The position numbers were made by a program, and so were the translations under genes. Source: an uncultured Porphyromonadaceae bacterium (GTDB lineage: Bacteria; Bacteroidota; Bacteroidia; Bacteroidales; Muribaculaceae). From it: a stretch of DNA of 38,981 nucleotides. The notes under the pieces were generated by a model. It ran no database searches and was not told the DNA's origin. It worked only from the letters and a program-made list of their open reading frames with translations. The stretch covers positions 1 to 38,981 of the forward strand of contig UQLO01000027.1 in assembly GCA_900541865.1 (NCBI GenBank). The letters run 5' to 3'. Positions 12,553-20,767 of the stretch are shown here, piece after piece. The first letter of the stretch is position 1, and every line of letters starts with the position of its first letter.

Positions 12553-13533
12553 TTATTCGGCGGCGGTGTCGCGGTCGGAGTAGCTCAGGCCGACGTTGTC
12601 GACCCAGAATGTCAGGCCGATTGTGCCGGTGTAGGGCTCGCCGCTGCCTGCGGAGAACATCACCAGGATGTGTGTGGGAGTTGCCGAAGCGTCGTCCCAG
12701 CCTTCTTCGACGACGGGGACGATTTTGCCGCGGCTGTTTCGTGCGCAGTATGATTTAGCTTCGGGGATAAGGCCCATGTAGTTTCGGAAATACGGCTTGC
12801 CTGAGATGTCGCCGTAGTGAATGGGCAGTTTGTGGCCGTTGACCCATCCGGATGTTGACGAGCCGAGCAGCTCGCGGCCCGTGCCGACGCGCTTGGCGTG
12901 TATATTACCGTCGGCGTCCTCCCAGCGTCGCTGCAGGTAGACGAGCACTTCGGCTTTGTCGGACCCGGGCAGCGTCTTTTTCTTTCCGAATCCGCTGGAG
13001 TACATTCGAGTTCCGCCTTCGGGAACGGTCAGCCGGTAGTCGTAGACCAGGGCCGTAGGGCGCTGAGTGAAAGGCATTCCCATATCCATCTTTGAGTATG
13101 GATTGCTGGTAGAGCTGATAGGCTCCTGCATTTCGCCAAGGAAAATTGTTCCGGCGACGAGAACGTCGATATTAATCAGACCGAGGGCCTTGCAGTGCTC
13201 GAGCATAGTGGTCAGTTTGGCACATTTGCCGCTTCCGCGCACATCGGGGAAAACGGCGTTGCTGACCTTAGTGATACCGACGACTTTTGCCATAACGTTC
13301 GAAGTCCCCCAGGGTGAGCCTCCGCTGTTGCGATATGGCTCATCGCCGTTTATAGTGCGTGTAGGTCCGATCGCAAAGCATTGGCGGTCCTTGCCGCCGA
13401 TGATATGGCTCTCGCGGATGTTGCGCGTAACCCAATTGTCCATATTGCCGAACGGGAGAGGTTGCACAGATTGGGCTGTAGCTGCGAAAGCGGCCGGCAA
13501 AAGGAGGCTGAGTATAAAATGTTTGAGGTGCAT
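12553..13533 (-). CDS. Secreted PCMD-domain-like protein
   Basis: A 326-residue protein with a signal peptide (MHLKHFILSLLLPAAFAATA, cleavage near residue 21 before QSVQ). The body resembles the Bacteroidetes PCMD family ('putative carbohydrate metabolism domain', PF13201): a mostly beta fold, a PRTINGDEPYRNSGGSPWGT-like early region and a final FWVDNVGLSY strand near the end. No catalytic residues can be named. Members of this family are usually cell-surface or periplasmic and are often found near glycan-use genes, but no such neighbours are present here. It has its own upstream region with a TATATTTG promoter element. The family call comes from pattern memory and was not searched. Confidence 0.6.
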   Translation of the reverse strand: MHLKHFILSLLLPAAFAATAQSVQPLPFGNMDNWVTRNIRESHIIGGKDRQCFAIGPTRTINGDEPYRNSGGSPWGTSNVMAKVVGITKVSNAVFPDVRGSGKCAKLTTMLEHCKALGLINIDVLVAGTIFLGEMQEPISSTSNPYSKMDMGMPFTQRPTALVYDYRLTVPEGGTRMYSSGFGKKKTLPGSDKAEVLVYLQRRWEDADGNIHAKRVGTGRELLGSSTSGWVNGHKLPIHYGDISGKPYFRNYMGLIPEAKSYCARNSRGKIVPVVEEGWDDASATPTHILVMFSAGSGEPYTGTIGLTFWVDNVGLSYSDRDTAAE

Positions 13534-13678
13534 AATCGGTGAAATTTGGATTGATAACTCATTTAAACAGATTCATAAATGATACTTTACCTATTTGCGA
13601 AAAGTTTAAACGAGAACTTATGCATATAAAACGCTCAGCGAAAGGCAGGGGTTCACCTTCGGAGACATTCGGTGTTTG

Positions 13679-13686
13679 CAAATATA
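13679..13686 (-). promoter_or_regulatory. -7 element (TATATTTG) upstream of the PCMD-like gene
   Basis: On the minus strand the sequence TATATTTG matches the Bacteroidetes -7 consensus TANNTTTG exactly and lies about 145 bases upstream of the start at 13533. No good TTTG is found at the expected 19-20 bp spacing, so the promoter is only partly supported. The rest of the 13534-13770 spacer shows nothing else definite. Confidence 0.35.
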
Positions 13687-13770
13687 AAGCAAAAATTTCA
13701 ACGAAAGAGCACAATTCGCCCAAAGAGCCAACAAAAGGAGCCGAGGGCCAACTTCGCGGATTCGGGCGCG

Positions 13771-14874
13771 TTACTTTTTCAGTTTTTTTGTGTATGCGCT
13801 GAAGACTTTTATATATGCTGTGGCGGCCTTGACGAGCCATTTGAATATAGGCGCCTCGTCGTCGGGATTCAGCCAGCTGAACCCGGGATTTTCGGTGTTG
13901 ATGCGCGAGGTTATTTTGTCGTCCATTCTCTGCCAGTTGACTTTGTAGTCGGCAAGGTCGGAGTCTATTTTGTCCTTGTGGGCAAAGAAGAAGTCGAAGG
14001 CCTTTTTGTTAAGGACTTTGTCGCCGAGATTAATGCTAATTTCCACTCGGATATCCGACTGATTGATAACGACGTTGGTTCCGATGCCGCTCATTCCCAA
14101 CGATTTTCCCAGCCAATTGTCGGGCGAGCCGTTTGAGGTGCAAAACGGCCCGTTGACCGATTTGTTGTAATTGATGAAACGGTGCCAGAATTCAAGGCGG
14201 CGCTGTCGTTTGAGGGCAGTAGATTCGGCCGATTGAGCGGTTTCCTGCTTTTTTGAGGTCATTTTGATGGTGTAGTCCTCGGTGTCTTTGACCGGTATAA
14301 TTTGGTCAAAGTCGATGAAGGTCCGGTCCGCGAAAGTGTAGGGGGTAACTTTGAAGCATTTGATTTTGATACCAAAGTTGGCGAGCCATAGAACAGAAGA
14401 AGTTACTTCTTTGCGGAAGTTTGCGGCCACGAGGAAGATACGTTGCGAATTGTCGGGATTGAGCTCAATCTCGTCGATGGGAGTATCGTCCATGAACTCG
14501 CTGATTGTTTCGGCGGCGTCGGCCTTGTCGCCAAGATATTTCTGGAATATTGAGATGATTTCGGAAGGTTTGAGGCTGGAGCAGTATGATGCGTATTTTA
14601 TGGTCTGCCAGGTGACGTCTTTTCCGGAGTCGTCGAGCTTGTTTTCGATTATAACGAGGCAGCCCTGCTTGTCGATTGCGAGCAGGTCGAGGCGTTCTTT
14701 TGTATCGGCGAAGCCGTCGAACTCTTTCTGGATAATAAGCAATTCTTCGCCGAGCGAGGACGGTTCGGCGGCAATCCATTCTTGAAGATGTTTACGCTCT
14801 TCGAGCCCTAACTCTTTGAAAGTGCGGATATCGGCTTTAAGGAGGCTGTTTTTTTGTTTGTCGAGAATGTACAT
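13771..14874 (-). CDS. DUF4268 protein with PD-(D/E)XK nuclease-like N-terminal domain
   Basis: A 367-residue soluble protein. The N-terminal part (about residues 60-85) reads ERLDLLAIDKQGCLVIIENK, which fits the D...(E/D)xK core of PD-(D/E)XK nucleases (acidic residue in DLLAID, then the ENK lysine after a beta strand). The C-terminal part (about 230-360) resembles DUF4268 (PF14088), with LEFWHRFINY and a final WLVKAATAYIKVFSAY helix. Related proteins are often annotated as DUF4268 or endonuclease-NucS-like and are suspected of roles in nucleic-acid processing or defence, but the function is not established. It appears to stand alone. Start by ATG at 14874. Confidence 0.6.
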   Translation of the reverse strand: MYILDKQKNSLLKADIRTFKELGLEERKHLQEWIAAEPSSLGEELLIIQKEFDGFADTKERLDLLAIDKQGCLVIIENKLDDSGKDVTWQTIKYASYCSSLKPSEIISIFQKYLGDKADAAETISEFMDDTPIDEIELNPDNSQRIFLVAANFRKEVTSSVLWLANFGIKIKCFKVTPYTFADRTFIDFDQIIPVKDTEDYTIKMTSKKQETAQSAESTALKRQRRLEFWHRFINYNKSVNGPFCTSNGSPDNWLGKSLGMSGIGTNVVINQSDIRVEISINLGDKVLNKKAFDFFFAHKDKIDSDLADYKVNWQRMDDKITSRINTENPGFSWLNPDDEAPIFKWLVKAATAYIKVFSAYTKKLKK

Positions 14875-14896
14875 AGTTCGGAGGGGATATGATACG

Positions 14897-14927
14897 CGAA
14901 GTTACGAAATTTCGGCCGAAGATTCAA
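14897..14927 (-). promoter_or_regulatory. Candidate promoter of the DUF4268 gene
   Basis: On the minus strand TTG (14925-14927) is followed after 20 bases by TAACTTCG (14897-14904), one mismatch from the TANNTTTG consensus, ending 22 bases before the ATG. Spacing and position fit; the sequence match is imperfect. Confidence 0.35.
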
Positions 14928-14954
14928 TATTTATTTCGAAGATAACATATTATG

Positions 14955-15006
14955 TAGCCGTATAGCCGTATAGCCGTTGAGTTGCCGTTGAGTATAGCCG
15001 TTGAGG
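14955..15006. repeat. Degenerate short tandem repeat (TAGCCGT units)
   Basis: About six units of (TA)TAGCCGT or GAGTTGCCGT follow each other: three TAGCCGTA-type units, then GTTGAG-spaced GCCGTTGAG units. The tract lies between the DUF4268 gene and the lpxA terminator and encodes nothing. Such tracts often vary in copy number between strains. Confidence 0.7.
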
Positions 15007-15027
15007 ACTGCCCCCGGCAGGAATACG

Positions 15028-15059
15028 AAAAAAAAAGCCGGAGGGAGTCTCCGGCTTTT
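15028..15059 (-). terminator. Terminator of the efflux-lpxA operon
   Basis: An 11-bp inverted repeat (15033-15043 with 15049-15059, core AAGCCGGAG/CTCCGGCTT) is followed, in the minus-strand reading direction, by an uninterrupted run of nine T. It starts 20 bases after the lpxA stop, a textbook intrinsic terminator closing the four-gene operon. Confidence 0.9.
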
Positions 15060-15078
15060 GGTTATGGGGAAGTGCGGT

Positions 15079-15870
15079 TCAATCGTCGAGGTCGAAGTTG
15101 CGGCCGGCCAGACGCATGTCGCATGCGCGGACAAAGTTCACAATTTCGTCGCGAACGTCGGAGGGCTCCACGTCGGTTTCTATTCGCTGGAGAGCGTTGA
15201 AAACGCTGGTTGCGGTGCGATAGATGTGTCGGTAGCTCTTGGAGATGTTCTGGATTTGCTCGTCGGAGTATCCGGCGTGCTTTTGCATCACGATGGCGTT
15301 TACGCCGTAGTATCCGGCGGGGTTGTGAGCCATGATGACGAAAGGAGGCACGTTGCCGCTGATACGGGTACCACCTTTGATGAGCACGAATTTGCCGACA
15401 CGGCTCTTTTCGTGGAGGATGACGCCGGAGCTGAGGATTGTGCCTTCGTCGATGTGGACGTGGCCGGCAATGCTGACGCCGTTTCCGACCACGCATCGGC
15501 CCACTATTTCGGTGTCATGTCCGATGTGGCTATCGGCCATGATGAAACAGTCCGGACCGATTTCGGTAGCGCCGGAGGAGTAAATACCACGGTTGATGAT
15601 AACGTGCTCGCGGATGACGGTGTTGTCGCCGACGCGGCAGTAGGAGCGCTCGCCTTTCCAGCGGAAGTCCTGGGGGTCTGCGCCAACGATAGCGCCCTGG
15701 TATACTTTGACGTTCTTACCCAGGGTTGTGCCGTGTACCACAGAGGCGTATGGCATAATCTCGCAGCCGTCGCCGAGTTCGGTGTCGGCGTCGACGAAAG
15801 CGAAGGGGTGGATTTTGACGTCCTTGCCCAGACGGGCGGCGGGGTCAACGTGTGCTAAAGGACTGATCAT
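15079..15870 (-). CDS. lpxA: LpxA-family acyl-ACP:UDP-GlcNAc O-acyltransferase, divergent paralogue
   Basis: A 263-residue left-handed beta-helix protein with hexapeptide repeats (residues about 1-185) and a C-terminal helical domain. LpxA proteins transfer a hydroxyacyl chain to UDP-GlcNAc in the first step of lipid A synthesis. The catalytic segment SHIGHD keeps the histidine that matches E. coli His125 (here residue 118). However, the region matching the E. coli substrate-contact stretch GLKRRG reads VMQKHAG, and the usual HQF after the helix is HEK. The gene is not next to lpxC/fabZ or lpxD but is the last gene of an RND efflux operon, 15 bases after the channel gene. It is probably a second, specialised LpxA-like enzyme. 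Confidence 0.8.
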   Translation of the reverse strand: MISPLAHVDPAARLGKDVKIHPFAFVDADTELGDGCEIMPYASVVHGTTLGKNVKVYQGAIVGADPQDFRWKGERSYCRVGDNTVIREHVIINRGIYSSGATEIGPDCFIMADSHIGHDTEIVGRCVVGNGVSIAGHVHIDEGTILSSGVILHEKSRVGKFVLIKGGTRISGNVPPFVIMAHNPAGYYGVNAIVMQKHAGYSDEQIQNISKSYRHIYRTATSVFNALQRIETDVEPSDVRDEIVNFVRACDMRLAGRNFDLDD

Positions 15871-15885
15871 AGTTTTTTCATGGTT

Positions 15886-17274
15886 TTAGCGTCCGCCTCC
15901 GAGAGCCTGGTAGAGGTTGATTACGGAGCGGGCGCGGGTCAGCTTGGTGTTAATCTGGCTAATCTGAGCGCTGAGGAGGCCTTGCTGTGCGGTAAGCACT
16001 TCGAGGTAGCTTGTGGAGCCGGTAGAGTAGAGCATCAGGTCCTGGGTGTACTCAACGGATTTCTCCAGATTGAGTACCTGCTGGTCGAGGAGCGCGCTCT
16101 TTTCGAGGCTCTTGGTGTAGGTAGTCATGGCGTCGCTGACTTCGGCGGCGGCGCTCATGAGGGTGTACTCGAAGTTGTTCATTGCCTGCTGCTGCTGAGC
16201 CTTTGCGGCCTGCAGGCGGGCTATGTTCTGACCGCGGGCGAACAGGGGCGCCGTCAGGGAGCCGGCCAGTTGGTAGAACCATTCGCCGGGGTTTTTGACA
16301 ATCTGGCCGAGCTGGTTGGTGAAACCACCCGAGAAGGAAATTGTCAGACCGGGGTAGAAAGCGGCGCGAGCGCCGGCGGTGGTGTAGTAAGCAGCGGCGA
16401 GAGTCTGCTCGGCGGAAGCCACGTCGGGACGGTAGGCGAGTTCGGACATCGGCACACCGGCGCGGATGATCTGCGGGGTGTTGAGCTCTACGGACGAAGC
16501 TACATCCCATGTCTGCGGGGTTGTGTTCATCAGCAGGCTCATGGTGTTGTTGAGCTCATGGAGGCTGACTTCGAGGTCGGTGATTGAGGAGAGAATAGAG
16601 TAGTAGTTAGCGGCGCTCTGAACGACAGCGGCTTCTGTTACTCCGCGTCCGCCTTCCTTGAGGTCGCGCATAGTCTGCACGGTCTGCTCCCAGAGCACGG
16701 CGGTGCTGCGGGAGAGCTCGAGCTGCTCGCGCACTGCGGCGATGGCGTAGTATGTTGAGGCCACCGAGGCGATGAGCTGGCTTCGGACGGCCTGCGCGTA
16801 TGCTTCGCTCTTGAGCAGGTTTGCCTTAGCGGCGCGCTTGCTGTTGAGGAGTTTTCCGAAGATGTCGACTTCCCACGACACCTGGCCGGCAAGGTTGTAT
16901 GTCCAAGTCATGTCGCTGCCGGCCATAGAAGAGCCGGAGCCGCTCGGAGCCAGGGCCACCGAGGGCAGGAAAGCGAGGTTTGCTCCGCGGAGGTTAGCGC
17001 GGGCCACGTCGATATTGAGACGGGCGTTCTCCAGCGAGGTGTTGTTCTGCAGGGCCGTGTTGATGAGGTCAACCAGCAGGGGGTCGGTGAAAACGTCCTC
17101 CCAGAGCAGGTTGCCGAAAGCAGCCGAGTCGGGAGCCTGGCTGCGTGCGGCGGCGTAGGCCTCGGTCAGAGGGCTGTCGGTCGGGGTCTGGTATTTCTTG
17201 TAGATGTTGCAGCTGCCCAGCACTGTGATAGCCAGTGCGGCCACAAACATTCTGCATATTATGTTCGATTTCAT
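15886..17274 (-). CDS. Outer-membrane efflux channel lipoprotein (TolC/OprM type)
   Basis: A 462-residue outer-membrane factor from the ATG at 17274. The upstream extension of the frame to 17463 would overlap the pump gene and encodes no plausible protein. Residues 1-22 form a lipoprotein signal with lipobox LGSC (acylated Cys22). Two repeats of the OEP domain follow, with long alpha helices containing NTSLENARLNIDVARANLR and YRPDVASAEQTLAAAY. It forms the trimeric exit duct of the tripartite pump. It is 56 bases downstream of the RND pump gene, with a strong hairpin in between, and 15 bases upstream of lpxA. Confidence 0.93.
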   Translation of the reverse strand: MKSNIICRMFVAALAITVLGSCNIYKKYQTPTDSPLTEAYAAARSQAPDSAAFGNLLWEDVFTDPLLVDLINTALQNNTSLENARLNIDVARANLRGANLAFLPSVALAPSGSGSSMAGSDMTWTYNLAGQVSWEVDIFGKLLNSKRAAKANLLKSEAYAQAVRSQLIASVASTYYAIAAVREQLELSRSTAVLWEQTVQTMRDLKEGGRGVTEAAVVQSAANYYSILSSITDLEVSLHELNNTMSLLMNTTPQTWDVASSVELNTPQIIRAGVPMSELAYRPDVASAEQTLAAAYYTTAGARAAFYPGLTISFSGGFTNQLGQIVKNPGEWFYQLAGSLTAPLFARGQNIARLQAAKAQQQQAMNNFEYTLMSAAAEVSDAMTTYTKSLEKSALLDQQVLNLEKSVEYTQDLMLYSTGSTSYLEVLTAQQGLLSAQISQINTKLTRARSVINLYQALGGGR

Positions 17275-17291
17275 AATCTTAGAGTTTGATG

Positions 17292-17323
17292 CTCCCGCCG
17301 GCGGGCTGCCCCGTCGGCGGGAG
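17292..17323 (-). other. GC-rich hairpin between pump and channel genes
   Basis: A 9-bp perfect stem CTCCCGCCG (17292-17300) with CGGCGGGAG (17315-17323) lies just after the pump stop. In the transcribed direction it is not followed by a T run, so it is more likely an mRNA stability or processing element than a full terminator. Confidence 0.55.
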
Positions 17324-17330
17324 GGTTGTT

Positions 17331-20300
17331 TTACTGGGCGTACTGTTCGATTTCGTGCTCGATAGTGCCACCCTTTTCGGAGTTCTCCCATGTCAGGGGT
17401 TTGATTTTCTCCTGAAGGATTTCGAAGACCACGAATAGAGCGGGCACGACGAAAATCTGGCAAATCATACCGATGAGCATGCCGCCAACCGAACCGGCGC
17501 CGAGCGAGCGGTTGCCGTTAGCACCGACGCCGTGAGCGAACATCAGAGGCAGAAGGCCGATTACCAGAGCCAGCGAGGTCATCAGAATGGGACGCAGACG
17601 AGCGCCGGCGCCGGCGATTGCGGCGTTGAGGATGCTCATGCCGGTTTTACGGCGCTCGAGGGCGAACTCAACGATAAGAATAGCATTCTTGGCCAACAGA
17701 CCGATGAGCATAATCAGCGCAATCTGCAGGTAGATATTGTTCGAAACAGAGAATATCTGGGCGAAGATGAAGGCGCCGGCAAGACCGAAGGGAATCGAGA
17801 GGATAACGGCGAAGGGCAGCATGTAGCTCTCGTACTGTGCCGACAGAAGCAGGTAGACGAAGAGCAGACACAGGCCGAAGATGGTGGCCGTCTGTCCGGA
17901 GGCGCCGCTTCCGGCTTCCTCGCGCGTCATACCGGAGTATTCATAGCCGTAGCCCTGGGGGAGGGCCTGTGCGGCCACGCGCTCTACGGCGGCGATGGCC
18001 TCGCCGGTGGAGTAGCCCTGTGCCGGCATACCCGTCACGGCAATGGAGGTGAACAGGTTGAAGCGGTTCATAAGGTCAGGACCATAGACACGGCTGAGGG
18101 TTACGAAGTTGCTGATGGAGGCCATCTCGTTGCCGTTTCGCACCTTGATGGAGTTGAGGGTTTCGGGGCTTACGCGGCTTTCGGGGTTTGCCTGCATCAT
18201 AACGCGGTAAATTTTGCCGAAACGGTTGAAGTTGGAGACGTACATACCGCCGTAGTAACCCTGCAGGGTCGAGAGAATGGTCGAGGGGCTTATGCCGGCC
18301 TGCTTGGCCTTAGCGGCATCGATATCGATCATATACTGCGGGAAGGAGGGGTTGAAGGTGGTGTATGCCATCTGGATTTCGGGGCAGGCGTTAAGCTGAC
18401 CGAGGAAGCTCTGAACGACGCCGAAGAACTGGTTGATGTCGCCGCCGGTGCGGTCCTGCATCTTGAGTTCGAAGCCGTTGGTGACGGAGTAGCCCGTGAT
18501 CATAGGCGGAGCGAAAATCATCACGCGGCCGTCGCGGATGTTCTGAGCCACCAGTGCGTTGAGCTGAGCGATGACGTCGTCGGAGCTTTCGCCCTTTCCA
18601 CGCTCGCTCCAATCCTTGAGCTTGATGATGAAAGCGCCGTATGTGGGGCCCTGGCCGGCGATGAAGGAGTAGCCGTTGATCATTTCGCGGTTGAGGATTG
18701 CGGGTATTGTGCCGGCAAGGGAGTCGAGTTGCTCGAGCACTTCCTCGGTGCGTTCCTGTGATGAGCCGGCGGGCATGTCGACCATGGCGAAGATGGTTCC
18801 GGTGTCTTCGTTGGGTACCATAGCCGAGGGGGTGATGCGCATGAGCCAAACCAGCACCACGATAGCCACCACCACGGTGAGGCAGGATATGAGCCGGTGC
18901 TCGGCGCACCATGTCGCCATCTTCTTATATCCGCTCAGCAGACGGCTGAAACCCTTTTCGAATCCGTTCTGGAAGCGTTTTCCGAACAGGCCCATAACGC
19001 CTACTACAGCAGCCACCCACGACACTACGCTGAGGAGCACGTTGTGGAAGCTGAACCAGCCCATAACCATTGCAAAGATGGTGTAAGCCACCAGGATGAA
19101 GGTGATTACGGGGTGGATGTCGAGGGCGAATTTGCGCTTGGCGTAACGCTGGGTCATCACCTCTTTTGCGGCGTCGTGGGCAATCTTGATGCGTTCGCCC
19201 ATGCTCTTGCCTTCGTTGGGGTCGCCCTTATGAGGCTTGAGGAAGATTGCGCACAGAGCGGGCGACAGCGTAAGGGCGTTGACGGCCGAGAAGGCGATTG
19301 CGATGGCCATGGTAAGACCGAACTGGCGGTAGAACACGCCTGCGGTGCCGGGCATGAAGCTTACGGGGATGAACACGAGCATCATGACCAGAGTGATCGA
19401 AATCAGGGCGCCCGCAATTTCGTTCATAGCGTCGATGGAGGCTCGTCGGGAACTCTTGTAGCCCTGGTCGAGCTTGGCGTGGACGGCCTCGACGACCACA
19501 ATGGCGTCGTCGACCACAATAGCGATTGCCAGCACCAGAGCCGACAGAGTGATAAGGTTGATGGAGAACCCGATGAGGTTCATCACGAAGAACGTACCCA
19601 CCAGAGCCACCGGGATTGCGATGGCCGGAATGAGGGTAGAGCGGATGTCCTGGAGGAAGACGTATACCACGAAGAACACCAGAATGAAGGCCTCGATGAG
19701 GGTGTGGATCACGGTGTTGATCGAAGCATAGAGGAAGTCGTTGTTGTTCATCGGCACCAGGAACTCGGTGCCCTGGGGAAGGTCTTTCTTGAGCTTGTCG
19801 ACCAGCGCAAGACAGTCGTTGATAATCTTGGTGGCGTTCGAACCGGGAGTCTGGAAAACGATGCACATCGACGACAGGTCGCCGTCGGACTTGTTTGCGA
19901 AGCCGTAGGTCACTCGACCCAGCTCAAGGTCGGCAACGTCCTTGAGGTAGAGCACCTCGCCGTTTGCGCCCGTGCGGACCACGATGTCGCCGAACTGCTC
20001 GGGAGTGGTCAGACGGCCGCGGTAGCGCATCGTGTACTGGAACGACTGGTTGCCCTGCTCGCCGAAGGCACCCGGGGCTGCCTCGACGTTCTGCTCGGCC
20101 AGAGCGGCGGAGATGTCGGAGGGCATGAGGTGGTACTGAGCCATCACTTCCGGCTTGAGCCATACTCGCATGGAGTAGTCGGCGCCGAAGGCCATCACGT
20201 CGCCGACGCCCTGCACACGCTGCAGCTCGGGGATGACGTTGATTTTGAGGTAGTTGTCGAGGAATTCGGCGGAATATGCGCCGCTGCGGTCGACCAGGGC

Positions 20301-20723
20301 GATGCCCAGAAGCATTGAGCTTTGGCGCTTGCGGGTCTGGATGCCCACCTGGTTAACTTCCGAAGGCAGAAGGTTTGCGGCGGCCGACACGCGGTTCTGC
20401 ACGTCGACGGCTGCCATATCGGGGTCGAAGCCCTGGCGGAAGTGAACGTTGATGGTTGCGCTGCCGGTGTTGGTGGCGGTGGACTCGATGTAGTCCATAC
20501 CCTCGGCGCCGTTGATGGCCTCTTCGAGAGGGGCAATCACGGAGTTGAGCACGGCCGAGGCGTTAGCGCCGTTATATGTTGTTGTAACCGAAATCGTAGG
20601 AGGCGCGATGTCGGGGTACTGCGTTACCGGCAGTGATGTCAGGCCGATAAGACCGAGCAGGACGATGAATATTGAAATCACCGTACTGAGCACCGGCCGG
20701 TTTATAAAAGTGTCAAGTTTCAT
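17331..20723 (-). CDS. RND efflux pump, AcrB/MexB (HAE1) type, with extra helices
   Basis: A 1130-residue inner-membrane proton/drug antiporter. The N-terminus MKLDTFINRPVLSTVISIF is typical of HAE1 pumps. The proton-relay aspartates are in TM4 (IVVDDAIVVV, Asp405/406). Porter and docking domains lie between TM1-TM2 and TM7-TM8. The protein is about 80 residues longer than usual. The loop between TM6 and TM7 (about residues 501-582) contains an insertion with two additional hydrophobic segments (about 538-557 and 561-580). It sits between the adaptor (44 bases upstream) and the outer-membrane channel, so all three parts of the pump are encoded together. Substrate cannot be told from sequence. 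Confidence 0.95.
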   Translation of the reverse strand: MKLDTFINRPVLSTVISIFIVLLGLIGLTSLPVTQYPDIAPPTISVTTTYNGANASAVLNSVIAPLEEAINGAEGMDYIESTATNTGSATINVHFRQGFDPDMAAVDVQNRVSAAANLLPSEVNQVGIQTRKRQSSMLLGIALVDRSGAYSAEFLDNYLKINVIPELQRVQGVGDVMAFGADYSMRVWLKPEVMAQYHLMPSDISAALAEQNVEAAPGAFGEQGNQSFQYTMRYRGRLTTPEQFGDIVVRTGANGEVLYLKDVADLELGRVTYGFANKSDGDLSSMCIVFQTPGSNATKIINDCLALVDKLKKDLPQGTEFLVPMNNNDFLYASINTVIHTLIEAFILVFFVVYVFLQDIRSTLIPAIAIPVALVGTFFVMNLIGFSINLITLSALVLAIAIVVDDAIVVVEAVHAKLDQGYKSSRRASIDAMNEIAGALISITLVMMLVFIPVSFMPGTAGVFYRQFGLTMAIAIAFSAVNALTLSPALCAIFLKPHKGDPNEGKSMGERIKIAHDAAKEVMTQRYAKRKFALDIHPVITFILVAYTIFAMVMGWFSFHNVLLSVVSWVAAVVGVMGLFGKRFQNGFEKGFSRLLSGYKKMATWCAEHRLISCLTVVVAIVVLVWLMRITPSAMVPNEDTGTIFAMVDMPAGSSQERTEEVLEQLDSLAGTIPAILNREMINGYSFIAGQGPTYGAFIIKLKDWSERGKGESSDDVIAQLNALVAQNIRDGRVMIFAPPMITGYSVTNGFELKMQDRTGGDINQFFGVVQSFLGQLNACPEIQMAYTTFNPSFPQYMIDIDAAKAKQAGISPSTILSTLQGYYGGMYVSNFNRFGKIYRVMMQANPESRVSPETLNSIKVRNGNEMASISNFVTLSRVYGPDLMNRFNLFTSIAVTGMPAQGYSTGEAIAAVERVAAQALPQGYGYEYSGMTREEAGSGASGQTATIFGLCLLFVYLLLSAQYESYMLPFAVILSIPFGLAGAFIFAQIFSVSNNIYLQIALIMLIGLLAKNAILIVEFALERRKTGMSILNAAIAGAGARLRPILMTSLALVIGLLPLMFAHGVGANGNRSLGAGSVGGMLIGMICQIFVVPALFVVFEILQEKIKPLTWENSEKGGTIEHEIEQYAQ

Positions 20724-20767
20724 TGTGTATCTTCTTTACTTGTCCGATGGAAAGTAACTTGAACGAA

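Noticed and set aside
17275..17463. N-terminal extension of the outer-membrane channel gene
   Set aside because: It would overlap the RND gene and place the lipoprotein signal internally; the ATG at 17274 starts the signal peptide.
17532..20318. Long plus-strand frames (409 and 473 codons) opposite the RND pump
   Set aside because: The pump gene is unambiguous; the plus-strand products are His/Asp/Glu-rich shadow sequence without domains.
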